A DNA stretch of 64,000 bases, taken from contig DASTPE010000082.1 of assembly GCA_035762345.1 (NCBI GenBank), positions 1 to 64,000 of the forward strand. Direction: 5' to 3'. The translations under genes and the position numbers were made by a program. The notes beneath the pieces are model-generated. The model made no database searches. It was not told where the DNA came from and saw only the letters and a program-made list of their open reading frames with translations. Shown piece after piece: positions 27,404-34,901 of the stretch; the first letter of the stretch is position 1; each line of letters opens with the position of its first letter. Source of the stretch: SCGC-AG-212-J23 sp035762345 (GTDB taxonomy: Bacteria; Pseudomonadota; Gammaproteobacteria; Burkholderiales; SG8-39).

Positions 27404-29030
27404 GGGCAGGCTTGTCGCGGTCGAACATGCGCTGGATCTGCCATTGCTGGGCGATGGAAAGAATGTTGTTGACCAGCCAGTAGAGCACGAGGCCGGCCGG
27501 GAAGAAAAAGAAGAAGATACTGAAGACGAACGGCATGATCTGCATTACACGAGCCTGCACCGGGTCAGGCGGCACGGGATTCATCCGCGTCTGCAGTACC
27601 ATCGTCGCCGTCATCAGGATGGGCAGGACGTAGTAGGGGTCGAGCGCAGACAGGTCCTTGATCCACAGCATGAACGGCGCGTGGCGCAATTCGATGGCCG
27701 CGAGCAGCACCCAGTACAGGGCAATGAACACCGGGATCTGCACCAGGATGGGGAAGCAGCCCCCGAGCGGGTTGATCTTCTCGGTCTTGTAGAGCTCCAT
27801 CATCGCCTGATTCATCTTCTGCCGGTCGTGCGCGTACATCTCGCGCAGCTTCTGCAGCCTGGGCGTGATCAGCTTCATCTTCGCCATCGACTTGTAGCTC
27901 GCGGCCGAGAGGGGAAAAAAGAGGAGCTTGATGAGCACCGTGAGCAGGATGATCGCGACACCCCAGTTGCCCGACAGCGCGTGAAACTTCTCCAGCAACC
28001 AGAACAGCGGCCAGGCGATGATCGCAAGCCAGCCGTAATCGACCACCAGGTCGAGGCCCGGTGCGGCCGCCTGTAGGCGGCGCTGCTCCTGCGGCCCGAC
28101 ATAGAGCGGTACCTTAACCGCCGCGCTGGCGCCCGGCGCCACGCTCACCGGCACCATCGCCCGGGCGGCGTAGCTGCCGTCGGGGCGTTTCTCGGCTACG
28201 TAATCGCGCTGCAACCCTTGCGGGGGCAGCCACGCCGAGACGAAATAGTGCTGCACGAACGCGAGCCAGCCGTTGGTCGCCTGCTTGACGTAATCCCCCT
28301 TACCCTTGTCCAGGTCCGAGAGATGGATCTTCTCGAACTTGCGCTCATCGGTGTACACGGCGAAGCCGATAAAGCTCTGCGCGCCGAAAGTCTGCGCGAC
28401 CGTATTCGTGTTCGTTTCCGGCTTGCCGTCATGCGTAAGCTGGAAGTAAGCATAAGCGGCCACTGGCGCGGCGCCGGGATTGCGCACCTCTAGGGCCACG
28501 TCGACGACGTAGCTGTTGCGCTTGAAGGTGTAGCTCTTGCGTACTTCGATTCCTTCCCTGCCAGTGGCGACAAGCTGTACTGCCACTTCGTCGCGGCCTG
28601 GGGCGAGTTCCCGTTCTCCCGGCTCGGCGCGCCACAGCGTACGGTGGTTCGGTCCGCCCTCGCCGGCGAGGCCGCTTTGCGCTTCGTACTGACGCTCGGA
28701 GCCCAACAGCACGAGATTCCTAGAAAGGTCATTGGAGTCCTTGTGGCGCACAAGCTCTAAACGCTTCAGCGTCCCGCCGAGCGTGTCGATCTCGGCCGCG
28801 ACGAGGTCTGTGCTCACGCGTACCACCTCGCCCTTTGCCGCCTCGGCGCCGGGGACGGCCGCCGACGGTTTGGCGGCGGGCGGCGCCGGTTTGGCCGGCG
28901 CAGCTACGCCCTCTTGCTCCGTCGGCGCCGTGGGTGCCGGCTTCGGGCGCTTCTCCTTCTCCCATGCCTCCCAAAGCATGAGAAGCGAGAAGCTGAAGAT
29001 CACGAGGAGAATCAGCCTTTGCGTATCCAT
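27390..29030 (-). CDS. yidC: Membrane protein insertase YidC
   Basis: Inserts and folds inner-membrane proteins, including Fo subunits a and c; 546 aa. The first membrane helix is MDTQRLILLVIFSFSLLMLW, followed by a Pro/Ala/Lys-rich linker (about residues 27-65), the large periplasmic beta domain, and the conserved C-terminal five-helix core (GNWGVAIILLTVLIKLLFFPLS, then NPLGGCFPILVQIPVFIALYW). Standard origin-cluster position between yidD and mnmE. Confidence 0.97.
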   Translation of the reverse strand: MDTQRLILLVIFSFSLLMLWEAWEKEKRPKPAPTAPTEQEGVAAPAKPAPPAAKPSAAVPGAEAAKGEVVRVSTDLVAAEIDTLGGTLKRLELVRHKDSNDLSRNLVLLGSERQYEAQSGLAGEGGPNHRTLWRAEPGERELAPGRDEVAVQLVATGREGIEVRKSYTFKRNSYVVDVALEVRNPGAAPVAAYAYFQLTHDGKPETNTNTVAQTFGAQSFIGFAVYTDERKFEKIHLSDLDKGKGDYVKQATNGWLAFVQHYFVSAWLPPQGLQRDYVAEKRPDGSYAARAMVPVSVAPGASAAVKVPLYVGPQEQRRLQAAAPGLDLVVDYGWLAIIAWPLFWLLEKFHALSGNWGVAIILLTVLIKLLFFPLSAASYKSMAKMKLITPRLQKLREMYAHDRQKMNQAMMELYKTEKINPLGGCFPILVQIPVFIALYWVLLAAIELRHAPFMLWIKDLSALDPYYVLPILMTATMVLQTRMNPVPPDPVQARVMQIMPFVFSIFFFFFPAGLVLYWLVNNILSIAQQWQIQRMFDRDKPAHAKR

Positions 29031-29033
29031 GGC

Positions 29034-29246
29034 CTACGGGACAGGATCGTGACCGCCCGGATGCCAGGGGCCGCAGCGGCATACGCGGCGCGCAGCGAGC
29101 CAGCCGCCGCGCCAGAATCCGTGCCGGCGCAACGCATCCTCCGTGTAATGTGAGCAACTCGGGTAGAAACGGCACGCGGACGGCAACAAAGGCCGCACAC
29201 ACCAGCGATAGGCGACGAGCAAGAAGCACAGCGCGCGCACCGTCAT
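29034..29246 (-). CDS. yidD: Membrane protein insertion efficiency factor YidD
   Basis: Small amphipathic protein, 70 aa, that aids YidC-dependent insertion. It has the family core YRWCVRPLLPSACRFYPSCSHY and the WLAARRVCRCGPWHPGGHDPVP ending. The ATG overlaps the rnpA stop by one base (TAATG). Confidence 0.96.
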   Translation of the reverse strand: MTVRALCFLLVAYRWCVRPLLPSACRFYPSCSHYTEDALRRHGFWRGGWLAARRVCRCGPWHPGGHDPVP

Positions 29247-29566
29247 TAGGCGAGCCTGCCAAAAATCTCACGCAGGCGGGCGACCATCTGCGCCGAAGGC
29301 TTCACACCGTACGGCGGGCGCACCAGCACGTCGACTGGGCCGAGCCGCTCCTGCTCCAGCCGGAAGGCCTCGCGGATGCAACGCTTGATGCGATTGCGCA
29401 CGACAGCGCGCGCCGCGTGCCTGCGTGAGATGAGCACGCCGAGCCGCGCCGCTCCGCTGTCGCGTCGCCCCACATACATGGTGTAACCGTCAAGTTTGCG
29501 CCGCGCACCGTGTCGCAGCAGCCGTTCGAAGTCGGCCTTTAGCGTCAGCCGGCGCGCGGCATCCAG
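29246..29566 (-). CDS. rnpA: RNase P protein component, apparent CTG start
   Basis: Protein cofactor of RNase P, which matures tRNA 5' ends; 106 aa from CTG 29566. The diagnostic motif RNRIKRCIREAFRL is present. The conserved N-terminal part, DAARRLTLKADFERLLRHG, is encoded upstream of the only ATG (29479), so an ATG start would remove about 29 essential residues. No ATG, GTG or TTG occurs in this frame between the stop at 29780-29782 and 29479. CTG 29566 fits the usual family start (M-x-x-x-x-R-L). It lies 23 nt after rpmH and overlaps yidD (TAATG). Confidence 0.85.
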   Translation of the reverse strand: MDAARRLTLKADFERLLRHGARRKLDGYTMYVGRRDSGAARLGVLISRRHAARAVVRNRIKRCIREAFRLEQERLGPVDVLVRPPYGVKPSAQMVARLREIFGRLA

Positions 29567-29589
29567 TCCGAAGCGCTTGCGGGCCGCGG

Positions 29590-29730
29590 CTACAGCCCGA
29601 GCCGACGCCTGCCGCGAGCGCGTCGGTTCCGCAGCACCTTGCGGCCGCCGGCAGTGCGGCTGCGCACGCGAAAACCGTGACGCCGCGCGCGCCGAGTCTT
29701 GGAAGGTTGGTAAGTCCGTTTTGTCGCCAT
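29590..29730 (-). CDS. rpmH: 50S ribosomal protein L34
   Basis: A 46-residue basic protein starting MATKRTYQPSKTRRARRHGF and ending RRRLGL, a full-length L34. ATG 29730 and TAG 29590-29592. It starts the leftward origin operon rpmH-rnpA-yidD-yidC-mnmE and has a strong promoter at 29754-29783. The whole gene is overlapped by an open rnpA reading frame. Confidence 0.97.
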   Translation of the reverse strand: MATKRTYQPSKTRRARRHGFRVRSRTAGGRKVLRNRRARGRRRLGL

Positions 29731-29753
29731 CAGCCGGTCCGAAAAAGGGCGGT

Positions 29754-29783
29754 ATTAGAGCGTGCGCGTGCGCGCATTGTCAA
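29754..29783 (-). promoter_or_regulatory. rpmH promoter
   Basis: On the minus strand, perfect -35 TTGACA (29778-29783), an 18-nt spacer and -10 TCTAAT (29754-29759, 5/6 match). The predicted start is about 15 nt upstream of the rpmH ATG. A DnaA box sits 6 bp upstream of the -35, which could tie expression to DnaA. Confidence 0.75.
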
Positions 29784-29789
29784 TTCGTC

Positions 29790-29798
29790 TGTGGATAA
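29790..29798 (-). promoter_or_regulatory. Consensus DnaA box
   Basis: TTATCCACA on the minus strand (TGTGGATAA on the plus), an exact match to the strong DnaA box. It is in the 118-bp rpmH-dnaA interval, 50 bp before the dnaA ATG and next to the rpmH -35. It is likely to mediate dnaA autoregulation or be part of the origin. Confidence 0.85.
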
Positions 29799-29848
29799 GG
29801 CATGCCTAAGAAGGTAAAATTCCAATTCGCTTTCGACCCAACGAAAAG

Positions 29849-31171
29849 ATGCAAAACCTCTGGGATGCCTGCCTGCGGCGCCTCGAGCAGGAGCTCCCCG
29901 CGCAACAGTTCAACACGTGGATCCGGCCGCTTGCGCCGGAAGCGGCCGAGGCGACCGACACGCTCGTTCTGGCGGCACCCAATCGATTTGTTCTCGAGCT
30001 GGTGCGCGACCGGTTCGCCGCGCGCATCGAGCGTCTGGCATCCGAAGCGAGCGGGCGAGAGCTCGGCCTGCGCCTTGTTCTGGCTCGCATGGTAGAGCCT
30101 GCAGCGCCGCAAGCCGCCCCGCGTGCCGCCGAAACGCCGTCGATTCTTGAGCGCGCCAGGCTCAATCCTGCGTTCTCGTTCGACAGCTTCGTCACCGGCA
30201 AGGCGAACCAGCTCGCGCGCGCGGCCGCGCTTCAGGTCGCCGAAAATCCCGGGGTTTCCTACAACCCGCTTTTTGTTTACGGCGGCGTGGGACTCGGCAA
30301 GACGCACCTCGTGCAGGCAATCGGCAACCAGCTCGCCGACCAGCGTCCGCAGGCGCGGATCCGCTACATCCATGCCGAGCAGTATGTCACCGACGTGGTG
30401 CGGGCTTACCAGCAGAAGTCGTTTGATGAATTCAAGCGCTATTACCATTCGCTCGACCTTCTGCTGATCGACGATATCCAGTTCTTCTCCAACAAGGGTC
30501 GGACGCAGGAGGAGTTCTTTTACGCCTTCAACGCGCTGGTAGAGGCCCACAAGCAGATCGTCATCACCTGCGATACCTACCCCAAGGAGATCGCCGGCAT
30601 GGAGGAGCGGCTGATCTCGCGCTTCGGCTGGGGCCTTACCGTCGCAATTGAGCCGCCGGAGCTCGAGATGCGCGTCGCCATCGTGCTAAAGAAGGCGGAG
30701 GCCGAGTCGGTCGCGCTGTCCGAGGACATCGCTTTCTTCATTGCCAAGCACTTACGCTCCAACGTGCGCGAGCTTGAGGGCGCACTGAAGAAAGTGCTCG
30801 CGTTCGCGCGCTTTTCCGGGCGCGAGCTATCGCTCGAGCTCGCCAAGGAAGCCCTGCAGGACATTCTGAATGTCGCGAGCCGGCAGGTCAGCGTCGAAGG
30901 TATCCAGAAAACTGTCGCCGAGTATTTCAAGATCAAGATTTCCGACATGCATTCCAAGAAGCGCAGCCGCAACGTGGCGCGCCCGCGCCAGGTCGCCATG
31001 GCGCTCGCGAAGGACCTGACGCAGATGAGCCTGCCGGAAATCGGCGAGGCGTTCGGTAACCGCGACCATACCACCGTGCTGCATGCCTGCCGCACGATCG
31101 CCAGCCTGCGCAAGCACGACACCGCGCTCAACCGCGACTACGTGGTACTTGAACAGGTGCTGAAAGGCTAA
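29849..31171 (+). CDS. dnaA: Chromosomal replication initiator DnaA
   Basis: AAA+ initiator binding DnaA boxes and melting oriC, 440 aa. Domain I begins MQNLWDACLRRLEQELPAQQFNTWI; domain III has Walker A GGVGLGKT at about 145-152 and Walker B LLLIDDIQF; domain IV ends with the DnaA-box-binding motif MSLPEIGEAFGNRDHTTVLHAC. Domain II is short. ATG 29849 has no strong ribosome site, only a purine run AACGAAAAG. Confidence 0.98.
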   Translation: MQNLWDACLRRLEQELPAQQFNTWIRPLAPEAAEATDTLVLAAPNRFVLELVRDRFAARIERLASEASGRELGLRLVLARMVEPAAPQAAPRAAETPSILERARLNPAFSFDSFVTGKANQLARAAALQVAENPGVSYNPLFVYGGVGLGKTHLVQAIGNQLADQRPQARIRYIHAEQYVTDVVRAYQQKSFDEFKRYYHSLDLLLIDDIQFFSNKGRTQEEFFYAFNALVEAHKQIVITCDTYPKEIAGMEERLISRFGWGLTVAIEPPELEMRVAIVLKKAEAESVALSEDIAFFIAKHLRSNVRELEGALKKVLAFARFSGRELSLELAKEALQDILNVASRQVSVEGIQKTVAEYFKIKISDMHSKKRSRNVARPRQVAMALAKDLTQMSLPEIGEAFGNRDHTTVLHACRTIASLRKHDTALNRDYVVLEQVLKG

Positions 31172-31369
31172 GGAAAAGTTGGGGGCGGATTGTGAGTAAC
31201 CAACGCGATCGCCACCTGGGTGCGAACGATCCACACTGCCGCGCGCTCCATCCACAGCTTTTGCAACGCTCGAACGCATCTGCAAAACGCGTCTCAGCAA
31301 GGACTTGCATACTTATCCCGCGATCGCCTGGCCCTTATTAGCTATTACTAAGACTTAAGGTAAATAACA
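31172..31369. other. dnaA-dnaN intergenic region, probable oriC or part of it
   Basis: 198 nt without a gene. DnaA-box-like sites are CGATCCACA (31227-31235), CCATCCACA (31248-31256) and CTTATCCCG (31312-31320). The last 40 nt before dnaN are markedly AT-rich (TTATTAGCTATTACTAAG and on), a plausible DNA-unwinding element and also the dnaN ribosome-site region. The gene context is the classic bacterial origin. The exact origin borders cannot be fixed without a skew plot. Confidence 0.65.
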
Positions 31370-32476
31370 ATGAATCTTGCAAAAGCAAAGCGCGACGAGT
31401 TCATTGGACCGCTTTCGGCCGTCAGCGGGATTATCGAACGACGCCACACGCTGCCGATTCTCTCCAACGTCCTGATTGAACGCAGCGACGATGCGCTTGC
31501 CTTTCTTGCTACCGATATCGAGATCCAAATCGCGGCGCGCAGCGATATCGGCGCGCCGACCGACACGCGTTCGGTGACCGTCGGAGCGCGCAAGCTGCTC
31601 GACATCTTGCGCGCGTTGCCCGACAACGCCGATGTCGTGCTCACGCACCAGGACAAACGGCTTGTGGTGAAAGCTGGCAAGAGTCGCTTCAGCCTGCAAA
31701 CGCTCGCTGCGGAGGACTTTCCTCGGCTTGCGAAGCCCGCCGGCGACTCGGCCAGGTTCGAACTCGAGCAGCGCTCGCTACGCCGCGTGCTCTCGCTCGT
31801 GCAATACGCTATGGCGCAGCAAGACATCCGGTACTACCTGAACGGCTTGCTCCTGGTCGTGGAGAACGGAAGCCTCAAGTTGGTGGCAACCGACGGTCAC
31901 CGTCTCGCCTACGCGTCGCTCAAGCTCGGCGCCGAGCTGCCGCGCCAGGAAGTGATCGTGCCGCGCAAGACGGTGCTTGAGCTCGGCAAGCTGCTCGCCG
32001 ACAGCGATGCCCCGGTGCGGATCGAGATCGCGGCGACGCAAGCCTCGTTCAGCTTTGGCTCGATCGAACTTGTGTCGAAGCTGATCGACGGCAGGTTTCC
32101 CGACTACAATCGCGTCATCCCGGCAGGCCACAAGAACCGGCTGCAGACGGCGCGCGAGCCGCTACGCCAAGCGCTGCAGCGCGCAGCCATCCTGTCCAAC
32201 GAAAAGTTTCGCGGCGTGCGTTGGGTTCTCGGCGACGGCTCGCTGAAGATCGTCTCGTCCAACGCCGAGCAGGAAGAGGCGCACGAGGAGCTCGACGTTA
32301 AGTATTCCGGCGACGCGCTGGACATCGGTTTCAACGTCAACTACCTCCTCGACGTTTTGAACAACGTCTCGGGTGAAGACGTCGAGTGCGCGTTCGGCGA
32401 CGCGGCTTCGAGCGCGCTAATCACGTACAGCTCGGAAAAGGACTTCAAGTACGTTGTCATGCCGATGAGGATCTGA
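31370..32476 (+). CDS. dnaN: DNA polymerase III beta subunit (sliding clamp)
   Basis: Ring-shaped processivity clamp, 368 aa, normal length. It starts MNLAKAKRDEFIGPLSAVSGIIERRHTLPILSNVLI, has the mid-domain VATDGHRLAYASL motif, and ends with YVVMPMRI, matching the canonical VMPMRL C-terminus that forms the partner-binding pocket. It lies between dnaA and gyrB, 10 nt before the latter. Confidence 0.98.
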   Translation: MNLAKAKRDEFIGPLSAVSGIIERRHTLPILSNVLIERSDDALAFLATDIEIQIAARSDIGAPTDTRSVTVGARKLLDILRALPDNADVVLTHQDKRLVVKAGKSRFSLQTLAAEDFPRLAKPAGDSARFELEQRSLRRVLSLVQYAMAQQDIRYYLNGLLLVVENGSLKLVATDGHRLAYASLKLGAELPRQEVIVPRKTVLELGKLLADSDAPVRIEIAATQASFSFGSIELVSKLIDGRFPDYNRVIPAGHKNRLQTAREPLRQALQRAAILSNEKFRGVRWVLGDGSLKIVSSNAEQEEAHEELDVKYSGDALDIGFNVNYLLDVLNNVSGEDVECAFGDAASSALITYSSEKDFKYVVMPMRI

Positions 32477-32486
32477 AGCGACACGC

Positions 32487-34901
32487 ATGTCTGAACACAA
32501 GGCGAACGGCAACAGCGACTACGGCTCCGACGCCATCAAGGTCCTGAAGGGCCTGGAGGCGGTACGCAAGCGCCCCGGGATGTACATCGGCGACACCTCG
32601 GACGGGACCGGCCTGCACCACATGGTGTTCGAGGTGGTCGACAACGCAGTGGACGAAGCGCTCGCGGGATTTTGCGACGAGATCGTGGTCACGATTCACA
32701 CCGACAATTCGGTTTCGGTGCTCGATAATGGCCGCGGCATCCCGACTGGTGTCAAGGAAGATGACACGCTGAAGCGCTCGGCCGCCGAGATCGTCATGAC
32801 CGAGCTGCACGCAGGTGGCAAGTTCGACTCCAACAGCTATAAGGTCTCTGGCGGGCTCCACGGCGTCGGTGTTTCGGTGGTGAATGCGTTATCGGAATGG
32901 CTAAGGCTCACGATCTGGCGCGAGGGCCGGGTGCACCATATGGAGTTTCGTGACGGGGTGGCGGTCGCGCCGCTCAACGCGACCAGCGGAACGGAGCGTC
33001 GAGGCACCGAGGTGCATTTTCTCGCCTCGAAGCAGACCTTCGGCAACGTCGACTACCACTATGACATCCTGGCGCGCCGGCTCCGCGAGCTCTCGTTCCT
33101 CAACAATGGCGTGAAGATCGTGCTCATCGACCAGCGCACCGGCAAGGAGGAGAACTTCGCCTTCACCGGCGGCGTGAAGGGGTTCGCCGAGTACATGAAC
33201 CGCGCGAAGAATGTGCTGCATCCCAACGTATTCCTCGGCCACGGGGTCAAGGACGGCGTTACGGTCGAGGTGGCGATGCAGTGGAACGACTCCTATCAGG
33301 AGAACGTCCAGTGCTTTACCAATAATATCCCGCAGAAAGATGGCGGCACGCACCTCACCGGCCTGCGGGCGGCCATGACGCGGGTGCTGAACAAGTACAT
33401 CGAGGAGCACGAGATCGCCAAGAAGGCCAAGGTCGAGACTACCGGCGACGACATGCGCGAAGGCCTCGCCTGCGTGCTGTCGGTCAAGGTGCCGGAGCCC
33501 AAGTTCTCCTCGCAGACCAAGGAGAAGTTGGTGTCCTCCGAGGTGCGGCCGGTCGTCGAGGAGATCGTGGCCGAGCGGCTGCGCGAATTTCTCGACGAGC
33601 GTCCGCACGACGCGCGTACGATTACCGTAAAGATTGTCGAGGCCGCGGCCGCGCGCGAAGCCGCCCGCAAGGCGCGCGAGATGACCCGGCGCAAAGGCGT
33701 GCTCGATTCCATGGGTATGCCCGGCAAGCTCGCCGATTGCCAAGAGCGCGACCCGGCCAAGTCCGAGCTCTATCTCGTCGAGGGCGACTCCGCCGGCGGC
33801 TCGGCCAAGCAGGGGCGGGACCGCAAGTTCCAGGCGATCCTACCGCTCAAGGGCAAGATCCTTAACGTCGAGCGCGCGCGCTTTGAGAAACTTCTATCCT
33901 CGGCCGAGATCGCGACTTTGATCACCGCACTCGGCTGCGGCATTGGCGCCGAGGAGTACAACCCCGACAAGCTCCGCTACCACCGGATCATCGTGATGAC
34001 CGACGCCGACGTCGACGGCTCGCACATCCGCACGCTGCTGCTCACGTTCTTCTACCGGCAGATGCGTGAGCTCGTGGAGCGCGGCCACATCTACATTGCC
34101 CAGCCGCCGCTCTACAGAGCGCGGCTCGGCAAGGAGGAACGCTACCTCAAGGACGAGCACGAGCTGAACGCGTTCATGCTGCGCCAGGCCCTTGTCGACG
34201 CCGCGCTGCACCCTGGGGCCGAGCGCGATCCGATCAGCGGCGACACGCTCGCCGAGCTCGCCAAGTCGTACCTGTTCGCTGAGGCCGTGATGGAACGGGT
34301 GTCACGCCTGGTCGACCGAGAGGTGCTTCAGGCGATGCTGGGCGGCGTCCAGGTGGATCTCTCCCGGCGGGACACCGCGGAAGCGTCCGCCGAGGCGCTG
34401 GAGGCCGTGATCGGCGGCGAAGGCTTCGCGGTGGCACCGCACTTCGATCAGAAGACCGAGCGCTACCAGGTGAAGGTCGAGCGCACTCGGCATGGCAATG
34501 TGCGCATGAGCACCATCGATACCGAATTCGTACACTCCGGAGACTACGCACAGATCCAACAGACCGCGGAGATGCTGCGTGGGCTGATCGGACCCGGCGC
34601 CAGCGTGCAGCGCGGCGAGAAGCGGCAGCCGGTGCGCGACTTCGCTCAGGCGATGAAGTGGCTCCTCGGCGAAGTCGAGAAAGCGATGACGCTGCAGCGC
34701 TACAAGGGACTGGGCGAAATGAACCCGGCGCAGTTGTGGGAGACCACGATGGACCCGGCCACACGCAGGCTGCTCAAGGTACAAATCGAGGATGGTATCG
34801 CCGCCGACGAGATTTTCACCAAGCTGATGGGTGACGACGTCGAGCCGCGCCGCGCCTTTATCGAATCTAACGCGCTCGGCGTTCGGAACCTCGACGTGTA
34901 G
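32487..34901 (+). CDS. gyrB: DNA gyrase subunit B
   Basis: ATPase subunit of gyrase, 804 aa, the long Gram-negative form. The GHKL domain has EVVDNAVDEALAGFCDEI and GGLHGVGVSVVNALS; the TOPRIM domain has VEGDSAGGSAKQGRDR and MTDADVDGSHIRTLLLTFF; the C-terminal QRYKGLGEMNPAQLWETTMDP is canonical. A typical proteobacterial insert of about 165 residues lies between them. The 3' end overlaps the convergent topB gene by 35 nt. Confidence 0.98.
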   Translation: MSEHKANGNSDYGSDAIKVLKGLEAVRKRPGMYIGDTSDGTGLHHMVFEVVDNAVDEALAGFCDEIVVTIHTDNSVSVLDNGRGIPTGVKEDDTLKRSAAEIVMTELHAGGKFDSNSYKVSGGLHGVGVSVVNALSEWLRLTIWREGRVHHMEFRDGVAVAPLNATSGTERRGTEVHFLASKQTFGNVDYHYDILARRLRELSFLNNGVKIVLIDQRTGKEENFAFTGGVKGFAEYMNRAKNVLHPNVFLGHGVKDGVTVEVAMQWNDSYQENVQCFTNNIPQKDGGTHLTGLRAAMTRVLNKYIEEHEIAKKAKVETTGDDMREGLACVLSVKVPEPKFSSQTKEKLVSSEVRPVVEEIVAERLREFLDERPHDARTITVKIVEAAAAREAARKAREMTRRKGVLDSMGMPGKLADCQERDPAKSELYLVEGDSAGGSAKQGRDRKFQAILPLKGKILNVERARFEKLLSSAEIATLITALGCGIGAEEYNPDKLRYHRIIVMTDADVDGSHIRTLLLTFFYRQMRELVERGHIYIAQPPLYRARLGKEERYLKDEHELNAFMLRQALVDAALHPGAERDPISGDTLAELAKSYLFAEAVMERVSRLVDREVLQAMLGGVQVDLSRRDTAEASAEALEAVIGGEGFAVAPHFDQKTERYQVKVERTRHGNVRMSTIDTEFVHSGDYAQIQQTAEMLRGLIGPGASVQRGEKRQPVRDFAQAMKWLLGEVEKAMTLQRYKGLGEMNPAQLWETTMDPATRRLLKVQIEDGIAADEIFTKLMGDDVEPRRAFIESNALGVRNLDV

